Below are positions 9,801 through 17,664 of a stretch of DNA of 64,000 nucleotides, in pieces. The notes under the pieces are model-generated. The model saw nothing but the letters and a program-made list of their open reading frames with translations. It made no database searches and had not been told where the DNA came from. The position numbers were made by a program, and so were the translations under genes. The first letter of the stretch is position 1; every line of letters starts with the position of its first letter. This DNA comes from Methyloferula stellata AR4 (lineage in GTDB: Bacteria; Pseudomonadota; Alphaproteobacteria; Rhizobiales; Beijerinckiaceae), in contig NZ_ARWA01000001.1 of the NCBI RefSeq assembly GCF_000385335.1, positions 3,178,001 through 3,242,000 on the forward strand. The letters are read 5' to 3'.

Positions 9801-10619
9801 TTGGTCGGGACCAACGCCGGCGGCAGCACGATCACCGACTCCTACGCCACCGGCAATGTGACCGGCGCAGGCAATAATATCGGCGGGCTGGTCGGAAGTA
9901 ATTCTGCCAGCAGCATCACGGATTCATACGCGACTGGCAACGTCAATGGTACAGGCACCGGGTCTTGGACCGGCGGCTTGGTCGGAACCAACACGGGGAC
10001 GATCACCAATTCCTACGCCACCGGTACCGTGACATCCGCTGTCGCCGGAATGGCGGGAGGGGTGGCCGGCGCCAATTTCAGGGCCGGCACCATCACCAAC
10101 AGCTACTACAATTCCGATCTTAACAGTGGATTGGCTACGGTCGGCAATTATCCATACACCGGGACGATTCCTCCCGGCGCCGTCACCGGATCGCGCGGAC
10201 TGACCAACGCGCAGTTCAAGGACATCACCTCCTACCAAAACGGTACCATCAACCAGGTGCTTGCCGATCGGGCCGCGACCGCGCAAGCCGCAGCCGCCGC
10301 CACGCAAGCCGCGCTTCAACAAGGCTCGGGCAGCGCGCAAGCGATCGGCACGACGAATACGCAGGCCTCGTTCGATACGCCGCCGAACCCGGCCATTTCG
10401 AAAGCCGGGACGCAGGCCGTTGCCGCGATCGCACCGGCGAAGCTCGAAGACAATTTCCCAAATCTGCCGCCCGCGACGACGCCGGTTCCGCGTGAGGACC
10501 GCAAGATCCGCCATGCTGCCAATAACACGGCCTCGCATCACGGCGGCGGCAGGGGCGGCGCGGCACTGCGCTCGATCGAAATCAACGGTCAGCGTTTCGA
10601 CCTCGAGAAAAACCATTAG
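6843..10619 (+). CDS. Two-partner secretion adhesin TpsA (filamentous hemagglutinin N-terminal domain, GLUG repeats)
   Basis: This 1258-residue exoprotein starts with a long basic N-terminal extension and a signal peptide ending near A-L-A-G (about residue 56), which is usual for large TpsA proteins. The TPS domain follows (about 57-250), with the NF-x-QP-x-S hallmark (VNFFQPNSMSTTLNRV), GRVFIVNSAGILFTKGA and VGGLVAST. The middle is glycine/asparagine-rich beta-helix sequence, then 12 GLUG-type repeats (about 712-1090). The C-terminal 130 residues are alanine/proline-rich and then basic, ending SIEINGQRFDLEKNH. The TpsB transporter gene follows after 29 bases. A role in surface attachment or biofilm is inferred from the family; no catalytic domain is seen. 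The exact start is uncertain. Confidence 0.88.
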   Translation: MRSFCYAFSLSQNNAFSEHLARPQAAGSGARRSFRCPLATTTAIAALLAVHPALAGPTGGTVVAGQATISQSGATTNINQSTQNTIINWQTFSIGRQETVNFFQPNSMSTTLNRVTGNEQSVIAGALNANGRVFIVNSAGILFTKGATVNVGGLVASTLDISNQDFMAGNYNFSGNTTGSSATPTGSVINKGKIHVDPNGYVALLGKTVKNDGTITAKLGSVVMASGTKLTLNFEGNSLLDVTISEGALNALVANKGAIIADGGTVILTAKAADAVLSAQVNNSGLIQARTMDALKGGGIGTGVRVGTIKLLADGGTVNVSGKLDASAPKGGNGGFIETSGNSVKIADTAVITTKAANGQNGNWLIDPDGFIIGPVNTYGLFDIFGLGGDISAATLSAELNNGNVTIQSTSGHGVDGNVLVTSAVSWSANTTLTLDATNAININAPISASGASAGLVLNAGTDINFGSALSINNLTANAGNNINVNAPISASGANAALTLNANAGSIYINNAITLSGAGASLAMSYQGNYYILTPASYAGTVLNSSGIPVANTDTSGGTYGSITFNGTSTSGQTLTVNGTPYTLIYSMSDLTKIDDGSTDRNGYSNGNGYYALASTLNANTANGAYTAATVNADGSTTYSYSNALVENLTGTLAGLGQTISGLTISNTSAQNLALIGTTTAGSLIRDIGLLDVNINAGTSNYAGALVGSNLANISQAYSTGTVTGNNSGGLIGYNGVYPNPGIINSISDSFSTATVKGSGTGGLVGRAQYLDIYRSDATGAVTSPSGTAGGLIGYAANTSVYDSYASGDVTGSSSSSGTYLGGLIGNAATGVIPQIIQNSFASGAVTGAYSIGGLVGYISASANYTISNSHASGKVTGSQDVSLPTIPGIGGLVGSAKTSSSAYTINILNSYATGDVSVPGTYGYSVGGLVGSLTYGYVSRSYATGQVTGASSGTATGGLIGTATTSTITNSYATGEVSGNLSVGGLVGTNAGGSTITDSYATGNVTGAGNNIGGLVGSNSASSITDSYATGNVNGTGTGSWTGGLVGTNTGTITNSYATGTVTSAVAGMAGGVAGANFRAGTITNSYYNSDLNSGLATVGNYPYTGTIPPGAVTGSRGLTNAQFKDITSYQNGTINQVLADRAATAQAAAAATQAALQQGSGSAQAIGTTNTQASFDTPPNPAISKAGTQAVAAIAPAKLEDNFPNLPPATTPVPREDRKIRHAANNTASHHGGGRGGAALRSIEINGQRFDLEKNH
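8977..10113 (+). repeat. Tandem GLUG-type coding repeats in the adhesin
   Basis: Twelve consecutive units follow the pattern I-T-x-S-Y-A-T-G-x-V-x-G-(4 to 15 residues)-G-G-L-V-G. The last is followed by a half unit ITNSYYNSD. Unit lengths vary because of the linker between the ATG and GGLVG blocks. The most alike are units 9 to 12, around 9745-10050. Such repeats form a beta-helix rung and often vary in number between strains. Confidence 0.8.
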
Positions 10620-10648
10620 CAATGATCCCATCCAGAAGGTGTAGCGTT

Positions 10649-12373
10649 ATGAAGTTTGGTCCATTCATTGCCTGTTGCGGCGCGCTTCAGGCAACGCTCC
10701 TCGCGGCGGATTCGGCCCAGGCGCAAACCGCGCCCGGTGGCGGGATCGGCAATGCCGTCCGTACCACCGAACAATCGCGGCAAGCCGCGCCGCAGCCAGC
10801 GGTCGGGGTGCCCGTACTGCCGCAACTGACGGAACCTCTACTCAGGCTGAAAGACAAAGAAACTTTGTTCGTCCGCCGTTTCGAATTCATCGGGCCGCCT
10901 GGTCTTGTCGACGAAGCCGCGGTGCAGGCGATCCTGGGACCCTACGAGAACCGCAAACTGACGCTCGCCCAGATCTACGCGGCGGCGGACGAGATTACGA
11001 CGCTCTACCGCAACCAGGGCTATATGGTCGCCAAGGCCTATGTGCCGGCGCAGGACGCGCGTCGCGGCGTGCTAAAGATCAAGCTCATCCCCGGCCAGTT
11101 GGGGACCGTCACGGTCAATAATGCGTCGCTCGTCAGGACCGAGTTCCTGCAAGGCGTGATCGATCATGCGATCGCGGGCTCGACCTATATTCGCAAGGAC
11201 GAACTCGAACGCGCCATGCTGCTCGTCAACGATCTGCCGGGTGCGGGCACACCGCACATCGCGATCGAGCCGGGCCGGCAGCCGGAGACATCGAATTTCC
11301 TGTTCGACGTGCCGGAGGGACGCCGCATCAACGGCTATCTCCTCGGCGACAATTATGGTTCGCCCTGGACCGGCCGCGACAGGCTGAGCGCCGGCCTCGA
11401 TTTGAACTCGCCGCTCGGCTATGGCGACCGGCTGTCCGGCTATGGTATCGTCTCGGAAAAGACCCATCTCGCGAACGGCCGCATCGCCTATTCCTTTCCG
11501 CTCGGCTATGATGGGATACGCGGCGAAATCGCCGGCTTCCACACGACCTATACGCTCGGCGGCAAATTTGCCGGCCTCGATGCGACGGGCATCGCCAATG
11601 GCGGCAGCGCCACCGTCAGCTATGCGATCAAGCGCACGCGCGAAGACAGCATCTATGTGTCGGCGAACTTCACCTATAAGGGTCTCGACGACAAGACCGG
11701 CGGCGTCTCCTTCGCCAATCGCACGATCCCGCTCGGAACCTTGGCCGTGAGCCGCGACACGCTGGGATTTCTCCCCTTCACCGCCCTGCCGCTGACGACG
11801 AGCACCAGCCTCTCCTTCACCGCCGGCAATGTGAGCTTCACCGATCCCGCGCAACAGGCGGCGAATGTCGCCGGCGCCAACACGGCCGGCACTTATGAAA
11901 GAATCAACCTGAACTTTCTTGGGGTCCTAGCGCTCAACGAACAATGGTCGCTCTCGGGCAATCTCAAGGCTCAGGCCGCCTTGTCGCGAAACCTCGATAC
12001 GAGCGAGCAGTTGACGCTGACGGGTTTCTGGGGCGTGCGCTCCTATGACGAAGGCCTCTCCACCGACAGCGGTTTCGTCGCGACGCCAGAGCTGAAATAT
12101 GCGCTTCCGAACATCTACAACTATCACCATGCACTCGGTCTCTTCACCGATGTCGGCGGCGGCTGGCTTTACAACGGCGCCTACACGACCACGCAAAAGA
12201 CCTTTACCGAGTTGAACGATTTCGGTCTCGGCTATTACGCGACCTATGAATATTCGCCCGGGCGCGCGTTGCTCGTGAAGGCTCAGGTCGCCCACACTTA
12301 TGGCTCCGAAAACGGCGCGGACCTTTACGACAGGAAGACCAAGGGACTGGTTCAAGTCGGCATGACGTTCTAG
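10649..12373 (+). CDS. TpsB outer-membrane transporter (ShlB/FhaC/HecB family)
   Basis: The product is 574 residues from the chosen ATG, which has AGAAGG nine bases upstream; an in-frame ATG at 10622 has no such site. A signal peptide ends near A-Q-A-Q (about residue 26). After a proline-rich linker come the two POTRA domains (about 65-215, with FVRRFEFIGPPGLVD at the first) and a 16-strand Omp85-type barrel. The barrel includes the motif GRIAYSFPLG and ends V-Q-V-G-M-T-F, a canonical terminal strand. It exports and folds the TpsA protein encoded just upstream. The gap to the following ExbB gene is 70 bases, so one operon is possible. Confidence 0.9.
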   Translation: MKFGPFIACCGALQATLLAADSAQAQTAPGGGIGNAVRTTEQSRQAAPQPAVGVPVLPQLTEPLLRLKDKETLFVRRFEFIGPPGLVDEAAVQAILGPYENRKLTLAQIYAAADEITTLYRNQGYMVAKAYVPAQDARRGVLKIKLIPGQLGTVTVNNASLVRTEFLQGVIDHAIAGSTYIRKDELERAMLLVNDLPGAGTPHIAIEPGRQPETSNFLFDVPEGRRINGYLLGDNYGSPWTGRDRLSAGLDLNSPLGYGDRLSGYGIVSEKTHLANGRIAYSFPLGYDGIRGEIAGFHTTYTLGGKFAGLDATGIANGGSATVSYAIKRTREDSIYVSANFTYKGLDDKTGGVSFANRTIPLGTLAVSRDTLGFLPFTALPLTTSTSLSFTAGNVSFTDPAQQAANVAGANTAGTYERINLNFLGVLALNEQWSLSGNLKAQAALSRNLDTSEQLTLTGFWGVRSYDEGLSTDSGFVATPELKYALPNIYNYHHALGLFTDVGGGWLYNGAYTTTQKTFTELNDFGLGYYATYEYSPGRALLVKAQVAHTYGSENGADLYDRKTKGLVQVGMTF

Positions 12374-12443
12374 TTCGCGTGAGGCCTCGCCTCTTCTCCC
12401 GTAAGCGGGACAGGAAGTCTCTTAAAGGTTTGGACAAAGTTTA

Positions 12444-12872
12444 ATGCAGATCGAATGGCTTTCGGCCGGAATCGACTTCGGCATCATCGGACTTCTGATC
12501 GCACTCAATGTGATCGTCGTCGCCATTGGCCTCGAGCGCGCCTTCTTCTATCGCGGCGTCAAGCCTGAGAGCTTCAAAAGCATCAAGGCGCTTGAGCTCA
12601 CCTTGACCAAGCGGCTGGTGGTGATCGCTTCGATTGCCTCCAACGCGCCCTATATCGGTCTGCTCGGCACGGTACTCGGGATCATGCTGACGTTTTATAA
12701 TATCGGCCTCGACGCTTCGGCGGATGTCGGCAAGATCATGATCGGGCTTGCGCTCGCCTTGAAGGCGACGGCGGCGGGGCTTGTCGTGGCGCTGATATCG
12801 GTCGTCGCCTATAACATGCTCCTGCGCAAGGCCAAGGTGCTCTTGCTCGAATGGGAGATCGCCCGTGGATGA
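12444..12872 (+). CDS. exbB: Short (group 2) ExbB-type proton channel subunit
   Basis: This 142-residue MotA/TolQ/ExbB-family protein is far shorter than classical ExbB (about 240 residues). That size fits the compact 'group 2' ExbB known from epsilonproteobacteria and some others. An N-terminal membrane helix (about 12-32) is followed by a short loop. Two C-terminal helices carry the family core [18 protein letters not shown] and [18 protein letters not shown]. With ExbD it forms the inner-membrane motor that transmits proton-motive force to TonB. The stop overlaps the GTG start of exbD by eight bases. Confidence 0.88.
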   Translation: MQIEWLSAGIDFGIIGLLIALNVIVVAIGLERAFFYRGVKPESFKSIKALELTLTKRLVVIASIASNAPYIGLLGTVLGIMLTFYNIGLDASADVGKIMIGLALALKATAAGLVVALISVVAYNMLLRKAKVLLLEWEIARG

Positions 12873-13248
12873 GCAGCCGATCGCGACGCTGAATGTCATT
12901 CCTTTCGTCGACATCATGCTGGTGCTGCTCACCATGGTGCTGACCACCGCGAATTTCATTCAGACCGGCCGTATTCCGATCGCCCTGCCCCAGGCCTCGC
13001 ACATGCAGGTCGAAAAGCATCAGGACAAAACGATCGAACTCGCTGCCAGCGGCGACATTTATTTCGACGGCGCGGCGGTCTCGAAGGAGGAATTCGAGAC
13101 TAGGCTCGCGACGCTGCCGCCGGACACGTCCTTTTTGATCCGCGCCGACCGCAACCTTACCTTCCAGGGCTTCATCGATGTCGCCGACATCCTCAAACGG
13201 TTGAACTTCAACAAAGTCGCCGTGCAAACCAAAAGCGCCTCCAAATAG
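12865..13248 (+). CDS. exbD: ExbD-type TonB-system subunit (group 2)
   Basis: The product has 127 residues and starts at GTG inside the exbB end. A short cytoplasmic N-terminus precedes a single membrane helix containing the essential aspartate ([16 protein letters not shown], Asp near residue 16). The periplasmic domain (about 45-127) contains the usual [17 protein letters not shown] block, which parallels the ExbD/TolR fold. It pairs with the short ExbB and the TonB that follows 15 bases later. The three-gene set is complete and compact. Confidence 0.9.
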   Translation: MDEQPIATLNVIPFVDIMLVLLTMVLTTANFIQTGRIPIALPQASHMQVEKHQDKTIELAASGDIYFDGAAVSKEEFETRLATLPPDTSFLIRADRNLTFQGFIDVADILKRLNFNKVAVQTKSASK

Positions 13249-13263
13249 AAGCCTGCACCTGCC

Positions 13264-14031
13264 ATGTCGGACGAACCGATCAAGAGAAAGTTGAAGTTCA
13301 CGATCTTTCACGGCTTCGTGGCGTCGGTCCTCATCCATTCGGCGGTTGCTCTGCCTTTCGTCACGCATAGTCTAGATATGCAGCCAGACGACGAACCGGA
13401 GCTGCTCGTCGTCGAATTGCAGGGCCCCGTCGCGGACGAACAGACCGACCAGAAGGTTCTTCAGGAAACGAAAGGTCAAACACCAAAGGAGGAGACAAAA
13501 CCGGACGATCCCAAGCCGACGCCGCCGGAGCCGGTAAAGGCCGCGGCTTCCGAAGATCAGCCGAAGGATATTGTCGAAAACGACAAGGAGCCGGGGTTGC
13601 CGCCGCCGACACCGCCGGAGCCGACGCCAACTCCGCCCATGCCCCAAGCCGATCCGACACCACCCAAGACCGAACAGAAGACGGCGAGCCCCGGCGCCAA
13701 CAATGTCCAAGGCGCCGAGCAGCAGCAGAAGCCCCAAACGATCAAGACGGATCCAGATGAAGCCGAGCGCCTCAAAGCCTATAGCAGACTGATTTCGAAA
13801 AAGGTCCGGGCCAATCTCTTCGACCATCCGGAACGAAAAAGCGCGACCGTGACTTTCACCATTCTGAGCAACGGCCAGATCCGTCCGGACAGCCTGAAGA
13901 TTGTCGAGAGCAGCGGCCTCGCAAGTCTCGACGCTAGCGCACTAAAGACCGTGCACGCGTGCCTGCCCTTTCCGCCGCCGCCGATGGAGGAAATGCCTGT
14001 CAAACTGTTCATTGACTTCGGCCGAAAGTGA
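13264..14031 (+). CDS. tonB: TonB-family energy transducer (adhesin-linked copy)
   Basis: The product has 255 residues, with one N-terminal membrane anchor (about 18-38, with a histidine at I-H-S-A as in TonB). A long periplasmic linker rich in Pro, Glu and Lys follows (about 75-140). The C-terminal TonB domain (about 170-255) has YSRLISKKVRANL, VTFTILSNGQIRPDSLKIVESSG and a final F-I-D-F-G-R-K strand. It links the ExbB/ExbD motor to outer-membrane receptors. Its position directly after a TpsA/TpsB pair is unusual, since TpsB transporters are not known to need TonB. The intended receptor may be elsewhere, for example the receptor at 19247. Confidence 0.88.
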   Translation: MSDEPIKRKLKFTIFHGFVASVLIHSAVALPFVTHSLDMQPDDEPELLVVELQGPVADEQTDQKVLQETKGQTPKEETKPDDPKPTPPEPVKAAASEDQPKDIVENDKEPGLPPPTPPEPTPTPPMPQADPTPPKTEQKTASPGANNVQGAEQQQKPQTIKTDPDEAERLKAYSRLISKKVRANLFDHPERKSATVTFTILSNGQIRPDSLKIVESSGLASLDASALKTVHACLPFPPPPMEEMPVKLFIDFGRK

Positions 14032-14099
14032 TGACGGCTGCCGCAATCGCCGGCGGTCAGTCGCGGGCCGTGTTTGAGCTTCCAGCCAAGCCCGCATGC

Positions 14100-14852
14100 T
14101 CAAAAAGTGTCATCGACCGCAATGGGTGCGTGCGTCACGACAAAGGCCAGAGCTCCGGCTATGGTAACCGTCAATAAAAAGGCGAGCCAGGTGCGCGAAG
14201 AAGAAATATCACCAGCATCTGCCGCACTACTGCGCCGTTTGCGGCCGGTGAACATGGCCCGCACGAGATCGGACTGATCGAATATACGATGCGCGACAAC
14301 GGCCAGGACATGCACGGCGATCGCCGCGGCAATCCAATAGAACGAATGACGATGCAGGGACGTAAGCCGCAGGCTCATGTCTTTGGTGACATAGCCTGCC
14401 AGCGGACCGATGTTGAAAATGTCGTCATTGCCGAAGAGGCCGGTCACGGCTTGCACGCCGAGTCCAATTAGAAGAAAGACCACCATCCACGCGCCCAAGG
14501 GATTATGCCCGAGGTGGCTGGAGGCCCGGCCACGAACGAGCCTTACCGCATAGTGCAAAGTCGCGACGGGACCGCGCAGAAAGTTATGAAATTGTGCGTG
14601 ATAGGTGCCAACAAATCCCCAAAGGAGTCGAAACGACACCAGCACGATTACGGTATATCCGAACCAGATGTGATATTTGAAATAGCTGACGCCCAGCCGG
14701 TTTGTGACGAAGGCACCCACGAACGCCACGACAAGCGTCCAATGGAACAGGCGGACAGGCAGATCCCACACCTTGCTCTGTCCGGCTGCGGGCGTTTCTA
14801 CCCGCTGCCCATCGAACGCGTCGACTTCGGTGTAATGGTCGCTGACCGTCAT
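14100..14852 (-). CDS. Cytochrome b561-type membrane protein
   Basis: This 250-residue protein of the bacterial cytochrome b561/Ni-Fe-hydrogenase b-subunit type starts VWDLPVRLFHWTLVVAFVGA. The conserved His in R-L-F-H-W is a heme ligand. Further histidines lie in later helices (YHAQFHNFL, LHRHSFYW, AVHVLAVVAHR). Four to five membrane segments are visible, with a long C-terminal loop before the last helix. It would carry electrons across the inner membrane to periplasmic partners. The cytochrome c gene lies only 11 bases upstream, so the two are very likely redox partners in one transcript behind tonB-exbB-exbD. Confidence 0.85.
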   Translation of the reverse strand: MTVSDHYTEVDAFDGQRVETPAAGQSKVWDLPVRLFHWTLVVAFVGAFVTNRLGVSYFKYHIWFGYTVIVLVSFRLLWGFVGTYHAQFHNFLRGPVATLHYAVRLVRGRASSHLGHNPLGAWMVVFLLIGLGVQAVTGLFGNDDIFNIGPLAGYVTKDMSLRLTSLHRHSFYWIAAAIAVHVLAVVAHRIFDQSDLVRAMFTGRKRRSSAADAGDISSSRTWLAFLLTVTIAGALAFVVTHAPIAVDDTF

Positions 14853-14863
14853 GAACGCGCGTC

Positions 14864-15370
14864 CTATTTGAGCCTGTAATCGTCATGGCAGGCTTTGCAG
14901 TCCTGGCCGACTGCGGCCGCTGCGGTTTTGAAAGCCTCCGTGGCCCCTTTCTCAGTCTCATTCACCTTCTGCAAAGCCAGAACATGGGTCTGAAAATTCT
15001 TTTCCTTCTTTTCGAAGTCGGCGTGATTGGTCCAGATATCCGCTTTGGCTTTGGTCTCCGGATCGCCCAGATTGGAATTTTCGGGAAAAGCCTCGTCGAG
15101 CAATCCTGAGAGGAAGACAACGCGATCGATGCTCTTTTGGATGGTGGCAGCGTCATATTGCGTGCTGCCTTTTAAGACGTTTCCAATCGGCTTGAAACTC
15201 GCGCCGATCAATTTGTAAACGGCCTTGCGTTCATCGACGGCTTGCCTCGCCGCGTTCAGTCCGCCCGCGGGCGGCGTTTGAGAATTGGCCGATAGGATAA
15301 AGCCAGTCGATAGAAGCAATGTGGCGCCGAGAATCCCCGCGCAACGCGCGCGCATCGATATTTCACGCAT
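14864..15370 (-). CDS. Class II (c'/c556-like) periplasmic cytochrome c
   Basis: The product has 168 residues, with a Sec signal peptide ending near A-N-S-Q-T (about residue 31). It is a mostly helical domain with the single heme site CKACH at residues 158-162, right at the C-terminus. A C-terminal heme site in a four-helix bundle is the hallmark of cytochrome c'/c556. The gene sits between exbD (75 bases) and cytochrome b561 (11 bases), all on the minus strand. A second small cytochrome with the same architecture is at 21787. Electron transfer for metal reduction in the periplasm is an inference from context. Confidence 0.85.
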   Translation of the reverse strand: MREISMRARCAGILGATLLLSTGFILSANSQTPPAGGLNAARQAVDERKAVYKLIGASFKPIGNVLKGSTQYDAATIQKSIDRVVFLSGLLDEAFPENSNLGDPETKAKADIWTNHADFEKKEKNFQTHVLALQKVNETEKGATEAFKTAAAAVGQDCKACHDDYRLK

Positions 15371-15445
15371 ACTTTCTATGTCCCCCGATTTTTATTCAGA
15401 CACCGGCGCCGGTGAGCCCGGTGCCGGATCATTGTGAATTGCGAT

Positions 15446-15916
15446 CTATGGTGTGACGGCTTGAGGCGCCGGGGCTTGAACCGGCGCCTTGGACACGGAT
15501 CCAGGAGATTCCGAGACGAGCGCGACCTTGGTGTAACCGGCCGAGTTGATGAGACCCATGATCTCGATGACCTTGCCGTAGGAGATGTTCTTGTCGCCGC
15601 GTACATGGATGCGACGTTCCTTGCTATCGGCGCTTTCGCCGAGCACGGAAATGAGTTCGTCCGGCGCGACTTCGCGCTGATCGACGAAATATTTGCCGTC
15701 CCCGTCGATGCTGACGGCGATGGGTTGCTTCTGATCGACGAGAGGCTTCGTTTGCGCTTTCGGCAGATCGACCGGTACACCGGTTGCCATCAAAGGCGCA
15801 GCCACCATGAAGACGATTAGAAGCACCAGCATGACATCGACAAGCGGCGTGACGTTCATGTCGCTCATCGGTGCCGCGCCGAAGTCGCTATCGTTCTTAC
15901 GCAGCGCGAAGGCCAT
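15446..15916 (-). CDS. exbD: ExbD/TolR-family protein
   Basis: This 156-residue biopolymer transport subunit has a membrane helix and key aspartate in MNVTPLVDVMLVLLIVFMVA (Asp about residue 27). The following VPVDLPKAQTKPL is closer to alphaproteobacterial TolR than to group 2 ExbD. The periplasmic domain has RRIHVRGDKNISYGKVIEIM and ends with an Ala/Pro/Val-rich tail. I chose the ATG that overlaps the end of the exbB/tolQ-like gene by 20 bases, because translation from upstream codons gives sequence that does not belong to the family. No tolA, tolB or pal follows, so a TonB system is favoured. Confidence 0.88.
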   Translation of the reverse strand: MAFALRKNDSDFGAAPMSDMNVTPLVDVMLVLLIVFMVAAPLMATGVPVDLPKAQTKPLVDQKQPIAVSIDGDGKYFVDQREVAPDELISVLGESADSKERRIHVRGDKNISYGKVIEIMGLINSAGYTKVALVSESPGSVSKAPVQAPAPQAVTP

Positions 15917-16640
15917 TGCGGTCTCCCTTCTTGGAAAGCTGGCGAGACAATTCGACTTCGAACACGCCGATGAAGGCCTGAAGGCGCTTGCCGTAACGGC
16001 CGATCTCATTGCCGATGCGATTGTAGAAGACGACGGCGGGAATCGCCGCGACGAGGCCCAGCGCCGTTGCGAATAAGGCTTCGGCGATACCCGGCGCGAC
16101 AACGGCGAGACTCGTATTGTTCGATGCCGCTATGCCTTGGAACGAGGTCATGATGCCCCAGACGGTTCCGAACAATCCGACGAAGGGAGCGACAGCGCCG
16201 ATCGTCGCCAAGCCGGGCAAGCGGCTCTGCAAATGTTCGAGCGCATCGACGCACGCAAGTTGTCCGACCCGATGCACGCGCTCTTGAAGACTGTCACGCT
16301 GCGCCTCGGAATGGACGAGATCGGCGGAGCGGCTGTGCTCCTCGACCATGGCCGTGTAGACGCTGACGAAAGGGTCAGTCGCGGACACCGTTCCAAAACT
16401 CTCGGCGACGGAAGCGACCGGTAGGCCCGCTTGAACGCTGGCAATCAGTTTGCCGGCGCGTTTCTGCAGAATGCGCAGCCGGATCAGCTTGTCGAAAATA
16501 ACCACCCAGCCCCAGGCCGAGGCCAAGACCAGGATAACCATCACGGCCTTAACGACAGTATCGGCTTGCAGGAACAATTCGACCGGTGACAAGCCGTGTG
16601 ATGCGACCGCTACTGTCGCAGCGTCAATGGATTCCGCCAT
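15897..16640 (-). CDS. exbB: ExbB/TolQ-family proton channel protein
   Basis: This 247-residue protein has three membrane segments (about 28-50, 150-175 and 190-215) and the family core GLATIGAVAPFVGLFGTVWG followed by ALGLVAAIPAVVFYNR. The N-terminal part (VELFLQADTVVKAVMVILVL) is TolQ-like. It clearly differs from the short ExbB at 12444, so the two energiser sets are not a local duplication. It lies 48 bases downstream of tonB on the minus strand and overlaps exbD. It forms the proton-driven stator with ExbD for the TonB encoded at 16689. Confidence 0.9.
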   Translation of the reverse strand: MAESIDAATVAVASHGLSPVELFLQADTVVKAVMVILVLASAWGWVVIFDKLIRLRILQKRAGKLIASVQAGLPVASVAESFGTVSATDPFVSVYTAMVEEHSRSADLVHSEAQRDSLQERVHRVGQLACVDALEHLQSRLPGLATIGAVAPFVGLFGTVWGIMTSFQGIAASNNTSLAVVAPGIAEALFATALGLVAAIPAVVFYNRIGNEIGRYGKRLQAFIGVFEVELSRQLSKKGDRNGLRAA

Positions 16641-16688
16641 CGAGAACTCTCCTATAAAAATGGTTAGGGATGATTGTCGGCACTCAGC

Positions 16689-17459
16689 TCATCGGAAGAC
16701 GATGGCGCCGGTCAGCGAGGCATTGCGTGTCATGCCGGTAGCGGGAAACGAGGCGCGCGCCAAAGCCTGCGTCGCGGCCGTATCGAAGGCCGGATTTCCC
16801 GATGGCGTAATGCTCTGCGAGACCACCGCACCTGAGGGCGAGATCACGATGCGATAGCCGACGCGGCCGGACTGATGCGCAGCCAATGCCGCGCGCGGCA
16901 CGACAGCTGCCGCGGCCGCGGCGATGCGGGCATGAACCTGATTGGCATAGCCCGAAGCAATCGCATTCGGCGGGACTTTGGCCGGAGCCTGCGCTGTCGA
17001 CGGCCCAGCAGCGTGCTGCACTGGCGCCGGCTTATGCTCGACGACCTTCGGCTTAGGCTGCGGCACGGGTTTCGGCTTCGGCGGTTCGACCGGCGCGACC
17101 GCAGGTTCTTCTGCGACCGGAGGCGGCGGCGCCATCTCCGGCTCAGGCGGTTGCGGCGTTTCTTCAGCGACAGGCGGCGGTGGCGGCTCAGGGAGAGGCG
17201 CCGGCTGTTCTTCGGGAGCGGCCGGCGGCAGCATCACCAATTCCACCGCATCTTCTTCGACCGGCGGAGTGGGCCGTGCCGAATAGAAGGCCAAACCCGT
17301 CAATGCGAGGGCATAGACCGCGACCGCGGCAGCTTGAACCGCATAGGAGGGTTTCGGACGCGGTTGCAGCAGAAGCGTTTGCGCTCCGGTTTGCAGGACT
17401 GAAACCGGCGTTTCAAACTCATCGAAACCAAAGCTTTGAAGTGCGAGAGCTGAGCTCAT
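16689..17459 (-). CDS. tonB: TonB-family energy transducer (cytochrome-linked copy)
   Basis: This 256-residue protein has a cytoplasmic N-terminus of about 36 residues and a membrane anchor (VQAAAVAVYALALTGLAFYS, about 41-60). A very long Pro/Glu/Ala/Lys linker (about 65-150) includes PEPPPPP and EPPKPKPVPQPKPK runs. The C-terminal TonB/TolA-like domain (about 165-256) has V-G-Y-R-I-V-I-S-P-S-G and FDTAATQALARASFP. It heads the minus-strand operon tonB-exbB-exbD-cytochrome c-cytochrome b561. A sigma-70-like promoter sits at 17510-17537. The divergent neighbour is an Rrf2 regulator, which is a plausible controller. Confidence 0.88.
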   Translation of the reverse strand: MSSALALQSFGFDEFETPVSVLQTGAQTLLLQPRPKPSYAVQAAAVAVYALALTGLAFYSARPTPPVEEDAVELVMLPPAAPEEQPAPLPEPPPPPVAEETPQPPEPEMAPPPPVAEEPAVAPVEPPKPKPVPQPKPKVVEHKPAPVQHAAGPSTAQAPAKVPPNAIASGYANQVHARIAAAAAAVVPRAALAAHQSGRVGYRIVISPSGAVVSQSITPSGNPAFDTAATQALARASFPATGMTRNASLTGAIVFR

Positions 17460-17509
17460 ATAAGCGACGCCTTTTTCCGAAGAGATCCGTCGGGAGGTTC
17501 GTCTATTAA

Positions 17510-17537
17510 TCTATATTTCTAGTAGTTTAATGGTCAA
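17510..17537 (-). promoter_or_regulatory. Putative promoter of the tonB-exbBD-cytochrome operon with shared 12-base motif
   Basis: Read on the minus strand, TTGACC (17537-17532) and TATAGA (17515-17510) are separated by 16 bases. This is a good sigma-70 arrangement placing the start near 17503, about 45 bases before the tonB start. The -10 region overlaps the 12-mer CTAGAAATATAG (plus-strand 17511-17522). The identical 12-mer occurs again at 17665-17676, and a close variant occurs at 26261-26274. Confidence 0.55.
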
Positions 17538-17664
17538 CTGATTTCTGACGTAGACGCTTTACAATCCATGCGACAAATGGGATCGGTCTGCGGTTTTGGC
17601 GCGAACGCCTTGGTTTTCAGGCGGTAAGGCCTCTTCGTTAAATTGCCGATTCCGCTATTCTCAC

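Noticed and set aside
8977-10113. CRISPR-like array
   Set aside because: The periodicity is coding (GLUG protein repeats), units vary in length, and no cas genes are present.
15917-16102. Upstream extension of the exbD frame (62 codons)
   Set aside because: It reads the complement-frame shadow of the exbB/tolQ-like gene; the family starts at MAFALRKND (15916).
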